Positions 51,274 to 58,826 of a stretch of 58,826 nt of DNA are shown here, one piece after another. Positions within the stretch are counted from its first letter, which is position 1. Each line of letters begins with the position of its first letter. Under the pieces are notes generated by a model. It had not been told where the DNA came from. It did not search any database and was given only the letters and a program-made list of their open reading frames with translations. This DNA is from JALOTE01 sp031422195 (lineage in GTDB: Bacteria > Pseudomonadota > Alphaproteobacteria > Rhizobiales > Rhizobiaceae): contig JANOPZ010000137.1 in assembly GCA_031422195.1 (NCBI GenBank), positions 1 through 58,826 of the forward strand, read 5' to 3'. The translations under genes and the position numbers were made by a program.

Positions 51274-51615
51274 TCAATTTAATCGCTTGGGTTTTGCTTT
51301 GTAACGGCCGTCTTTTTGCACGTTAAAATAATCCTCGATTTGCGGATGGGATATCGGGCCGCCGTTTTGATCGGGCAACAGATTTTGCTCCGAAACATAG
51401 GCAACGTATTTAGCCTCATCGTTTTCAGCCAATAAATGATAAAATGGCTGGTCTTTGCTAGGGCGCACTTCAGCAGGTATCGCCATGTACCATTCTTCAG
51501 AATGGTTAAATACAGGATCCACATCAAAAATAACGCCACGAAATGGAAACAAGCGGTGACGCACTATTGCGCCGATTTCAAACTTTGCGCTCTTAAATGG
51601 GGTCTGGTTTGACAT
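51274..51615 (-). CDS. hspQ: Heat shock protein HspQ (YccV, hemimethylated-DNA-binding fold)
   Basis: Small protein of the YccV/HspQ family; in E. coli it binds hemimethylated oriC DNA and acts as a Lon specificity enhancer. The product has 113 residues from 51615. AKFEIGAIVRHRLFPFRGVIFDVDP, KDQPFYHLLAEND and VAYVSEQNLLPD are family-typical. A longer frame to 51651 lacks a good site. It is convergent with ialB and divergent from the carrier gene. Confidence 0.93.
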   Translation of the reverse strand: MSNQTPFKSAKFEIGAIVRHRLFPFRGVIFDVDPVFNHSEEWYMAIPAEVRPSKDQPFYHLLAENDEAKYVAYVSEQNLLPDQNGGPISHPQIEDYFNVQKDGRYKAKPKRLN

Positions 51616-51712
51616 GGTGTTAGCATCTCCGGCACTTGATCTCAGCACCAATCAGGTATGAAGCAAGGATGATAGTTAGTTTTCGTTTTTGAGCAACATT
51701 CCGGAGCGCTTA

Positions 51713-52663
51713 ATGGCCGAAATATTGGGATTGGTTTTGCCATTCTTCGGGGTGATCTTTTTGGGTTATGGCGTTGCACGTCTTCGCAAACTGCCACTCG
51801 ACGCCTTGGGCTGGATGAATTTTTTCATCATTTATATTGCGCTGCCTTGTTTGTTTTTCCAGCTGCTTTCAAAAACACCCATAGAAAAACTGACAGAGTG
51901 GCGCTTCATAGCGGCAAGTATGATTGCAACTTATACAGTTTTTGGGTTGGTTTTCGTGGTTGCCTTTTTGCGCGGGAAGCGGGAGCTTTCAGAGCCAACT
52001 ATTCAGGGCCTGGCTGCCGCCTATGGTAATATTGGATATATGGCACCCGGTATTGCGCTTTTGGCGTTCGGTGAAGCTGCGGCAGTTCCGCTGGCGTTGA
52101 TCTTCTGTTTTGAGAACCTCATGCATTTCATTGTTGCGCCGTTATTTATGGCGGTTAGCGGCAATGATAGCCGTGCGCCCTTGGTTGTGGCACGCGATGT
52201 TGCAGGTAAAATACTGCTTCATCCGTTTATTCTTGCAACTATTGTTGGGGTTTCTGCTGCCGCTCTGGATTGGCAACCACCGCAAGCCATCAGTTCGATG
52301 GTTGATATTTTGGCCCGAGCGGCAGCACCGTGCGCATTATTTGCTATGGGTGTGACGCTGGCGATGCGGCCACTCAACCGGGTGCCGGCAGAACTTGGCT
52401 ATATTGTGCCGATGAAACTCGTTGCGCACCCGTTGCTGTGCTATTTTATGATGCAGACACTGGGTGATTTTGATCCGATTTGGGTGGCAACAGCGGTTTT
52501 ATTGGCTTCGCTACCGACGGCGACCAATGTTTTTGTTTTGGCGCAGCAATATGGGGTGTGGGTGGAAAAGGCTTCGGCGACTATTTTAGTAACCACCATG
52601 ATTTCGGTATTTACGGTTACAGGCGTGCTTTACGTTATCAAATCCGGCTTGTTGCCGCTTTAA
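51713..52663 (+). CDS. AEC-family auxin efflux carrier-like transporter
   Basis: Inner-membrane carrier of the AEC family (PF03547), whose bacterial members move malate, malonate or other organic acids; the substrate here is unknown. From 51713, with GGAGCG ahead, the product has 316 residues with about ten hydrophobic segments, opening AEILGLVLPFFGVIFLGYG. A typical AEC feature is the NIGYMAPGIALLAFGE stretch, with LASLPTATNVFVLAQQYGV near the end. Convergent with the UbiH gene. Confidence 0.9.
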   Translation: MAEILGLVLPFFGVIFLGYGVARLRKLPLDALGWMNFFIIYIALPCLFFQLLSKTPIEKLTEWRFIAASMIATYTVFGLVFVVAFLRGKRELSEPTIQGLAAAYGNIGYMAPGIALLAFGEAAAVPLALIFCFENLMHFIVAPLFMAVSGNDSRAPLVVARDVAGKILLHPFILATIVGVSAAALDWQPPQAISSMVDILARAAAPCALFAMGVTLAMRPLNRVPAELGYIVPMKLVAHPLLCYFMMQTLGDFDPIWVATAVLLASLPTATNVFVLAQQYGVWVEKASATILVTTMISVFTVTGVLYVIKSGLLPL

Positions 52664-52689
52664 TGCACCGCCCGTCTTTTTGCATTCTT

Positions 52690-53871
52690 TTATGCAGTCT
52701 TTTTTGCCATCATGTTTTTCCAGCCGGACCCAGGCTCCATGCCTTCACGCATCATAAACCCGCGAAGCGCCGGAATCCGGCCAAGAACCGTTAAGCCAAT
52801 TCCACGAACCGCTTGAATTGGCAGCAGGTCAGAGAGCAAAGAACGGTTAAGGGCCATCACCGAAGCATAGCGCAATTGTATATCGCGGGCCCGATTGGTT
52901 GCGTAAACTGAGAATGCAGTTTTTGGATCAGAGTTTTTTGAAAGGACGCTGCGTAATTCTGCAATGTCACGTAATGTCAGATTAAGTCCTTGTGCGCCGA
53001 TTGGCGGGAAGCGGTGGGCGGCTTCGCCAATAAGCGCGATGCGGCCGGATGCTGCTTTTGAGGCCAAAACGCCCGTTAACGGCCAAGCCTGAGTGCCAAT
53101 GGCCTCGTCTAATGTCACGGTGCCTAAAATCGAGCAGATGCGTACTTCAAGAGCATGAGATATTTCCGCGAACGGTTTCTGGCTCAATTCGCTCGCTTGT
53201 TCAGGTTTTTGCACCCAAACAAAGCTGGAACGGTGGCCGCCCGGCAGCGGCACGGTGGTGCAAGGGCCGGTTTCCGTGTGAAATTCTGTCGATATAAAAC
53301 CGTGATGCTTTGGGTGGGCAAATGCGCCCACGAGCGCGCTTTGCGGTAATGTGGTTTGGCGGGTAGCAATGCCAGCGGTGGTACGGCAAAGTGAGTTCTG
53401 GCCGTCAGCGCCAATAACCGCTTCAAATTCAAGTATCTCGTCGTTATTCAATGTTATCGAAACGGCATTTTGCCGGTCGTCAACCTTATTGACATTGCTT
53501 TCAAGGATACGAACGTTTGTTGCAGCAAGCGCTTTTGCCAAAGCGCTGTTCAAAACGGCATTCGGCACGTTGCGGCCAAAGGCCTCTTCACCAACTTCAT
53601 GGGCATGGAAACTAACGGTAGGCGCTCGAAGCAAACGTTTGGTTCCATCAATGATACGCATGACTTTCAGAGGTGCCGTGTCGGCTTCAATCGCAGACAG
53701 GATACCGAGCTCATCGAGCAACTTCAAACCTGGTGCCATAATCGCTGCAGTGCGCTTATCACTATTGGTGATGGCCGGCCCGATCAGCGTGATCTCATGG
53801 CCAGCATACGCTAATGCCAACGCCGCCAAAGCGCCGGCAGGGCCAGTTCCAACAATTGCTAAATGAGCCAT
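52690..53871 (-). CDS. UbiH/UbiF/Coq6-family FAD-dependent hydroxylase
   Basis: Likely a ring hydroxylase of ubiquinone synthesis; which ring position cannot be decided. The product has 393 residues. The FAD dinucleotide fold is IVGTGPAGALAALALAYAGHE, the DG motif is VIGADGQNSLCR, and the second FAD motif is IALIGEAAHRFPPIGAQGLNL (Glu in place of the more common Asp). The C terminus is typical (RGIGLTVLGRIPALRGFMMREGM). Divergent from the pcs gene across a 119-base gap that should hold both promoters. Confidence 0.93.
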   Translation of the reverse strand: MAHLAIVGTGPAGALAALALAYAGHEITLIGPAITNSDKRTAAIMAPGLKLLDELGILSAIEADTAPLKVMRIIDGTKRLLRAPTVSFHAHEVGEEAFGRNVPNAVLNSALAKALAATNVRILESNVNKVDDRQNAVSITLNNDEILEFEAVIGADGQNSLCRTTAGIATRQTTLPQSALVGAFAHPKHHGFISTEFHTETGPCTTVPLPGGHRSSFVWVQKPEQASELSQKPFAEISHALEVRICSILGTVTLDEAIGTQAWPLTGVLASKAASGRIALIGEAAHRFPPIGAQGLNLTLRDIAELRSVLSKNSDPKTAFSVYATNRARDIQLRYASVMALNRSLLSDLLPIQAVRGIGLTVLGRIPALRGFMMREGMEPGSGWKNMMAKKTA

Positions 53872-53990
53872 GTCTCGTCCTTCTTCGACAATTAAATGGA
53901 ACTCAAACCCAGCTTAAACAAGTGAGCCAATGGCCGCAGGGGTGTTGCGCTTGGCGAAAGCCTGCGCAATAGCTGACATTGAGACAAGTA

Positions 53991-54743
53991 ATGGGCATAA
54001 GAATGGAAGATCACGAACAGCAAGAACGGCGGCGCAAGGTGACTTGGCCTATGGCCAAAGCTTTTTCGGTTCATATTTTGACAGCGTCCGGTTCGTTTCT
54101 TGCGTTTTTATCCGTTGTTGCAGCCAGCGAAGAAAAATTCATTTTAATGTGGTGGTGGCTGGGGCTGGCGCTATTTGTTGATGGCATTGACGGCCCGATT
54201 GCGCGTAGTCTTAATGTCAAAGAGCTATTGCCCAATTGGTCTGGTGAGCTGCTGGATTGCATCATTGATTATATAACTTACGTGTTGATACCCGCTTTTG
54301 CGCTGTATAAATCCGGCTTTATGGGTGAGGGGCTGTCGTTTTTATCGGCAGCAATTATCGTGATTACATCTGCGATTTACTATGCTGATACGGGCATGAA
54401 AACCAAAGAGAACTTTTTTCGCGGTTTCCCCGTTGTGTGGAACATGGCTGTGTTTGTGCTGTTTGCATTATCGCCGGGTGAATGGGTTTCGTTTGGGGTA
54501 GTGGTTGTGATGGCCGTTCTCACCTTTATGCCAATTAATTTTTTGCACCCTGTGCGTGTCGTGCGTCTGCGTATGATTAATTTGCCAATGACGTTGTTTT
54601 GGTGCCTGCTCGGTGCAATTTGCCTGCTGACGAATATGGAGCCGCCAGTTATTGTAAAAATCCTGTTTGCAATGACGTCAGTTTATCTGTTTGTCATTGG
54701 CGGCGTCATGCAGCTTTTCCCGAAATTGGGCGCTACCCACTGA
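53991..54743 (+). CDS. pcs: Phosphatidylcholine synthase
   Basis: Inner-membrane enzyme that condenses choline directly with CDP-diacylglycerol, a pathway typical of rhizobia, Brucella and relatives. From 53991 the product has 250 residues; an ATG at 54003 is also possible. The CDP-alcohol phosphotransferase residues are Asp67, Gly68, Ala71, Arg72 (DGPIAR), then Gly85, Asp89 and Asp93 (SGELLDCIIDY), with the longer spacing characteristic of Pcs. Several membrane segments follow, and FFRGFPVVWN is also conserved. It depends on host- or medium-derived choline; no choline transporter is in the window. Confidence 0.95.
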   Translation: MGIRMEDHEQQERRRKVTWPMAKAFSVHILTASGSFLAFLSVVAASEEKFILMWWWLGLALFVDGIDGPIARSLNVKELLPNWSGELLDCIIDYITYVLIPAFALYKSGFMGEGLSFLSAAIIVITSAIYYADTGMKTKENFFRGFPVVWNMAVFVLFALSPGEWVSFGVVVVMAVLTFMPINFLHPVRVVRLRMINLPMTLFWCLLGAICLLTNMEPPVIVKILFAMTSVYLFVIGGVMQLFPKLGATH

Positions 54744-54818
54744 TTTAAGCGTTCGCCCGCTTGCCTATTGCCTTTAATTTGTCACAATTGGTTTTGACGG
54801 CAATGAGTGCATCCGCGC

Positions 54819-56360
54819 ATGAGTTTTTTAATAGAAACGCGAAAGCTGACAAAGACATTCGGTTCACTGACCGCATGCAATGCAGTGGACCTGGCAGTTA
54901 AGCCGGGCGAAATCCATGCGCTACTCGGTGAAAATGGCGCAGGCAAATCCACACTTGTTAAGCTGCTATTCGGTTCATTGCAGCCCGATGCCGGTGAGAT
55001 CCTATGGCAAGGCACGCCCGTGGTCATGGCTTCGCCATCGGTAGCCAAACGCACTGGCATTGGCATGGTGTTTCAACATTTCTCATTGTTTGATGCCTTG
55101 AACGCCGCTGAAAACATTGCGCTGGCCATAGATGACACAGCCGATGTGGCAACTATCGGTGCAAGGGCCAAAGCTCTTTCTGAAACCTATGGCCTGCCGC
55201 TTGATCCCGATGCTTTGGTTGGCGATCTTTCAGTTGGCGAACGTCAACGTATCGAGATCGTCCGCTGTCTGTTGCAAAACCCTAAGCTTGTGATTTTAGA
55301 TGAACCAACGTCGGTGCTGACGCCGCAGGAAGCAGACAAGCTGTTTGAAACTTTGTTTCGGTTACGCATCGAAGGCCGCTCGATTTTGTATATTTCGCAC
55401 CGCCTCGATGAAGTGCGCCGCATCTGTGACAGTGCCACGATTTTGCGCCACGGCAAGGTTGTCGGCCATTGTAACCCGCGCAATGAAACGCCAGCCAGTC
55501 TGGCGCGAATGATGGTTGGTGAAGCTGTGGCGGCGGTACGGCGAGAGCCGGTTGCGGTTGTTGAAACTGCAAACTCTGCTATCGCGATTTCACACTTAAG
55601 CCGGGCTAAAACCGGGCCATTTTCAATTGCACTTAAAGACATTTCGCTTAGCGTTATGCCCAACCAAATTGTTGGTATTGCGGGCGTCGCCGGTAATGGG
55701 CAAAGCGAATTTTTTGAATCAGTGTCCGGCGAAGTACTGCAAGAATATGAAAACACGGTTTGTTTTAACGGCAAACCCATGGGGCGATTAGGCGTATCTG
55801 CGCGCCGTAAAGTGGGCGTTGCCTTTGTGCCAGAAGAGCGGCTTGGCCATGGCGCCGCACCCAATTTATCGCTCACCGAAAACCTTTTGCTTTCTCGGCA
55901 CGCAACAGACGCAAAAGCCTACTTAAAGCGACTTGGGCGCATCGCCCGCGATAAATTGGGACTGACATCAGCGCGCATTACCGAAAACATGGATGTGCGC
56001 AAAGGTATGATCGACCCGGCCGCTGCTGCGCTTTCTGGCGGAAACTTGCAAAAGTTTATCGTCGGGCGCGAACTTGACCGCCAGCCAATGGCATTGATCG
56101 TTAATCAGCCAACTTGGGGCGTGGATGCTGGCGCAGCGGCACGCATTCGCCAAGCTTTGATTGATTTGGCAAAAACTGGCACCGGCATTTTGGTAATCAG
56201 TCAAGATCTCGAAGAACTGTTTGAGATTTGCGATGCAATTGCCGTAATGCATGCGGGAAACTTGTCAAAGCCGATGCCAATTGCTGAAGCAACCTATGAA
56301 AAGATCGGCTTACTGATGGGTGGCGCTGGCGAAAATATCAGTCATGAGGTGGCGGCATGA
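54819..56360 (+). CDS. ABC transporter ATP-binding protein, nucleoside/simple-sugar type
   Basis: Two fused ATPase domains that power the importer made by the next three genes. From the ATG at 54819 (a GTG at 54807 is in frame) the product has 513 residues. The first domain has Walker A GENGAGKSTL, signature LSVGERQRIEI and Walker B LVILDEPTSVLTPQE. The second has the degenerate Walker A GVAGNGQSE without Lys, signature LSGGNLQKFIVGRE and NQPTWGVD in place of a full Walker B, typical of this family. Four-base overlap with the first permease. Confidence 0.95.
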   Translation: MSFLIETRKLTKTFGSLTACNAVDLAVKPGEIHALLGENGAGKSTLVKLLFGSLQPDAGEILWQGTPVVMASPSVAKRTGIGMVFQHFSLFDALNAAENIALAIDDTADVATIGARAKALSETYGLPLDPDALVGDLSVGERQRIEIVRCLLQNPKLVILDEPTSVLTPQEADKLFETLFRLRIEGRSILYISHRLDEVRRICDSATILRHGKVVGHCNPRNETPASLARMMVGEAVAAVRREPVAVVETANSAIAISHLSRAKTGPFSIALKDISLSVMPNQIVGIAGVAGNGQSEFFESVSGEVLQEYENTVCFNGKPMGRLGVSARRKVGVAFVPEERLGHGAAPNLSLTENLLLSRHATDAKAYLKRLGRIARDKLGLTSARITENMDVRKGMIDPAAAALSGGNLQKFIVGRELDRQPMALIVNQPTWGVDAGAAARIRQALIDLAKTGTGILVISQDLEELFEICDAIAVMHAGNLSKPMPIAEATYEKIGLLMGGAGENISHEVAA

Positions 56361-57445
56361 TCCGCGTTGAACTCACAAAACGCGCCGCACCATCGCGTAC
56401 GCTTTCGATACTTTCGCCATTGATTGCACTTGGCCTCACACTTGTGGCTGGTTCGATCATGTTTATGATTTTGGGCAAAAACCCGATTGCCGCGCTGTAT
56501 AGCTATTTTATTGAGCCGTTGACGGAAATTTGGTCGCTGCATGAATTGGCAATCAAAGCCGCACCGCTGATCCTGATAGCCGTTGGCCTTGCTGTTTGTT
56601 ACCGCGCAAATGTTTGGAATATTGGTGCGGAAGGCCAATTTACGTTTGGAGCGATTTTTGGGTCGGCCTTGCCGGTGTTAGCCCCCGGCTTCACCGGTCC
56701 GTTGCTGCTGCCACTGATGCTTTTGATGGGTATTGCCGGCGGCATGACTTGGGCGGCAATACCGGCGTTTCTCAAAGTGCGGTTTGGTACAAATGAAATT
56801 TTGACGAGCCTGATGCTGGTTTATGTTGCTGGCCTGCTTTTGGATTGGCTGGTACGGGGCCCTTGGCGCAGCCCGGAAGGGTTCAACTTTCCAGAAACGA
56901 TCAAATTTTCCGCTGACGCGATTTTGCCTGCGATATGGTTTCCGTCCGGCCGCGCCCATTGGGGATTTGCTTTCGCCATTATGGCAGCAATTGCCGCATG
57001 GTTTATGCTTGACCGCACGCTGAAAGGTTTTGAACTGCGCCTTATGGGCCAAGCGCCGCGGGCGGGGCGTTTTGCAGGCTTTTCCACCGGCAAAACGGTT
57101 TTTTTTGCATTTTTGGTTTCAGGCGCAACCGCTGGCTTGGCTGGAATTAGCGAAGTTTCGGGTGCCATTGGCCAGCTTCGTCCGGTGATTTCGCCGGGTT
57201 ACGGTTTTGCTGCTATTATTATTGCGTTTTTGGGCAGGCTTAATCCGCTCGGTATTGTGGCGGCTGGTTTGGTGCTTGCGCTTTCATATCTGGGCGGTGA
57301 AGCTGCGCAAATCTCGCTCGGTATTTCCGATAAAGCCGCACGTGTGTTCCAAGGGTTTTTGCTGTTTTTTGTTTTGGCCAGCGACACGCTGATCCATTAT
57401 AAAATTAAACTCACCAATTTGAAGCGGGAGAACCGCTATGTTTGA
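56357..57445 (+). CDS. ABC transporter permease 1, BMP-type importer
   Basis: Inner-membrane subunit of the BPD_transp_2 family (NupB/YufP-like). The product has 362 residues with about nine hydrophobic segments. ALYSYFIEPLTEIWSLHELAIKAAPLILIAVGLAVCYRANVWNIGAEGQ contains the family's conserved N-terminal half (NIGAEGQ), and GYGFAAIIIAFLGRLNPLGIVAAGLV the C-terminal half. It overlaps both neighbours (four and eight bases), so the subunits are made together. Confidence 0.95.
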   Translation: MIRVELTKRAAPSRTLSILSPLIALGLTLVAGSIMFMILGKNPIAALYSYFIEPLTEIWSLHELAIKAAPLILIAVGLAVCYRANVWNIGAEGQFTFGAIFGSALPVLAPGFTGPLLLPLMLLMGIAGGMTWAAIPAFLKVRFGTNEILTSLMLVYVAGLLLDWLVRGPWRSPEGFNFPETIKFSADAILPAIWFPSGRAHWGFAFAIMAAIAAWFMLDRTLKGFELRLMGQAPRAGRFAGFSTGKTVFFAFLVSGATAGLAGISEVSGAIGQLRPVISPGYGFAAIIIAFLGRLNPLGIVAAGLVLALSYLGGEAAQISLGISDKAARVFQGFLLFFVLASDTLIHYKIKLTNLKRENRYV

Positions 57446-58352
57446 GGCTATTCTCCTTACGGTTGCAACGGCGGCCACACCGTTATTGCTGGCAGCGCTC
57501 GGTGAACTGGTTGTGGAGCGCTCCGGCGTTTTGAACCTTGGCGTTGAAGGCATGATGATTATGGGGGCGGTGGCGGCCTTCGCGGTGGCCTACACAACTG
57601 GCAATGTGTGGCTTGGTGCTATGGCAGGCGGCGTTGCCGGCGTTTGTTTCTCTTTACTGTTCGGCTTTCTGACGTTGACGCTCGTCACCAATCAGGTCGC
57701 CAGCGGCTTGGCGCTCACCATTATGGGGCTTGGACTTTCCGGCATGCTGGGCGAAAAATTTGTTGGTTTGCCGGGTTTGAAAATGGGCAATATCCACATT
57801 CCCTATCTTGCTGATATTCCCTTTGTCGGGCGGTTTTTGTTTGGCCAAGACCCGTTTTTTTATCTCACGATAATTATTGCTTCTGGTGTTGCTTGGTTTT
57901 TGTTTCGCAGCAAAAGCGGTCTGGCTTTACGCGCCGTAGGTGGCAATCATGCGTCGGCTCATGCGCTGGGCCTTAAAGTTGTTCGTATCCGCTATTTGGC
58001 AGTGATGTTTGGCGGTCTTTGTGCCGGACTTGCGGGCGCGCAATTGACCTTGGTTTACACGCCTCAATGGGTTGAAAACATGAGCGCGGGCCGCGGCTGG
58101 ATTGCATTGGCGCTGGTGGTGTTTGCTTCTTGGCGGCCTTGGCGGCTGGTTGCAGGTGCCTATTTATTCGGCGCTGTCTCAATCGGGCAACTTCATGCAC
58201 AGGCTTTAGGCATTGCGCTGCCTTCTCAGCTATTATCAGCGCTTCCCTATCTAGCCACGATCATTGTTCTTGTGCTTATCTCAAGGAACAGACGCGCCAC
58301 CATGATGAACACGCCAGCCTGCCTTGGGCAGCCGTTCGTGCCAGACCGGTGA
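57438..58352 (+). CDS. ABC transporter permease 2, BMP-type importer
   Basis: Second membrane subunit, pairing with the previous permease to form the channel. The product has 304 residues. LGELVVERSGVLNLGVEGMMIMGAVAAF is the NLGVEG signature region equivalent to NIGAEGQ in its partner, and LGLKVVRIRYLAVMFGGLCAGLAGAQL is also conserved. The start lies eight bases inside the previous gene. The binding-protein gene follows after 61 bases. Confidence 0.95.
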   Translation: MFEAILLTVATAATPLLLAALGELVVERSGVLNLGVEGMMIMGAVAAFAVAYTTGNVWLGAMAGGVAGVCFSLLFGFLTLTLVTNQVASGLALTIMGLGLSGMLGEKFVGLPGLKMGNIHIPYLADIPFVGRFLFGQDPFFYLTIIIASGVAWFLFRSKSGLALRAVGGNHASAHALGLKVVRIRYLAVMFGGLCAGLAGAQLTLVYTPQWVENMSAGRGWIALALVVFASWRPWRLVAGAYLFGAVSIGQLHAQALGIALPSQLLSALPYLATIIVLVLISRNRRATMMNTPACLGQPFVPDR

Positions 58353-58413
58353 GACATAGCGTCAATACGGGGCAGTTAATTTTCAAAATGTATAACCAGA
58401 GGAATAGTCAACG

Positions 58414-58826
58414 ATGAAAAAAATGATGATAGGTTTGGCGGCAGGTGTTGCTGTCACAATAGGTGCAACAGGAGCGATGGCCGCTGGCATGGAAAAGGTG
58501 AAAGCCTGTTTTATCTATGTCGGTCCCGTTGGCGATTTCGGCTGGTCATACCAGCACGACCAAGGCCGCCAGTTTGCTGAAAAACAGTTGGCAGGCAAAA
58601 TGGAAAGCGCGTTTCTTGAAAGCGTTCCAGAAGGTGCCGATGCTGAACGCGCCATTGAGCGTTTTGCGCGTTCGGGCTGTAACATAATCTTTACAACGTC
58701 GTTTGGTTATATGGACGCGACCAATAAGGTTGCCGCCCAGTTTCCTGACATTAAGTTTGAACATGCCACAGGCTACAAACGCGAAACACCAAACGTTGCA
58801 ACCTACGATTCTAAATTCTTTCAAGG
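58414..58826 (+). CDS. BMP-family ABC transporter substrate-binding protein (3' end cut off)
   Basis: Periplasmic binding protein of the PnrA/TmpC/BMP family, which binds purine nucleosides in studied members. The window holds its first 137 codons. MKKMMIGLAAGVAVTIGATGAMA is the signal peptide, then VKACFIYVGPVGDFGWSYQHDQG, where the VGPVGDFGWSYQH segment with its Asp and aromatic residues is the ligand-pocket signature, and IIFTTSFGYMDATNKVAAQFPDIKFEHATGY. AGAGGAA lies 12 bases ahead of the start. It comes last in the importer operon. Confidence 0.95.
   Translation, partial: MKKMMIGLAAGVAVTIGATGAMAAGMEKVKACFIYVGPVGDFGWSYQHDQGRQFAEKQLAGKMESAFLESVPEGADAERAIERFARSGCNIIFTTSFGYMDATNKVAAQFPDIKFEHATGYKRETPNVATYDSKFFQ

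Overview
This window is a chromosomal core-gene segment from an alphaproteobacterium, most likely a member of the Hyphomicrobiales (Rhizobiales). The evidence is the gene order and the lineage-typical genes: a phosphatidylcholine synthase, LpxI instead of LpxH, an invasion-associated-locus-B protein, an EipB (DUF1849) envelope protein, a DUF2336 protein, the recG/sdhE/mfd cluster, and a LexA gene with a GTTC-N7-GTTC box. By eye the base composition is near 50% GC, low for that order. I cannot name the genus. Coding density is very high. No stretch over 300 bases lacks a gene, and I see no rRNA, tRNA, CRISPR array, insertion sequence or prophage gene.

Layout. 1-15505: a run of translation genes on the + strand, in the order tuf, the S10 block (rpsJ to rpsQ), the spc block (rplN to secY), adk, then the alpha block (rpsM, rpsK, rpoA, rplQ). 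It closes with a clear terminator. 15548-15637 is a six-copy 15-bp tandem repeat that runs into the 3' end of a HIT-family gene. 15635-18473 (- strand): HIT protein, FemAB/GNAT-like protein, glycerophosphodiester phosphodiesterase, RidA. 18594-19415: EipB. 19577-32547 (+ strand): rpsB, tsf, pyrH, frr, uppS, cdsA, rseP, bamA, lpxD, fabZ, lpxA, lpxI, lpxB, joining translation to isoprenoid carrier, phospholipid, outer-membrane and lipid A synthesis. The dxr gene usually found between cdsA and rseP is absent. 32557-35476 (- strand): citrate synthase and glutamyl-tRNA synthetase. 35697-38060 (+): comEC. 38073-40215 (- strand): a MaoC-type hydratase, a CitE/HpcH-type lyase and lexA. 40344-47772: DUF2336 (+), recG (-), sdhE and mfd (+). 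47769-50278 (- strand): a FrnE-type DsbA protein and a large peptide-binding protein. 50561-54743: IalB, HspQ, an AEC-type carrier, a UbiH-family hydroxylase and phosphatidylcholine synthase. 54819 to the end: an ATPase, two permeases and the start of a BMP-family binding protein, together a nucleoside-type ABC importer.

How it fits together. The first third makes ribosomes, RNA polymerase alpha subunit and the Sec channel. The middle builds the envelope: undecaprenyl carrier, CDP-diacylglycerol, site-2 protease, BAM and lipid A. The last third is housekeeping and accessory metabolism with DNA repair (LexA, RecG, Mfd). Many long intergenic gaps in the ribosomal part hold perfect hairpins, some without a U tract.

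I did not find a convincing undescribed biological system; nearly all genes belong to known families. The observations most worth a second look are the 15-bp minisatellite after rplQ, the missing dxr, the structured rplO-secY, adk-rpsM and rpsB leaders, the SOS box inside the lexA promoter, the MaoC/CitE pair with a TTG start, and short perfect tandem duplications at gene ends.
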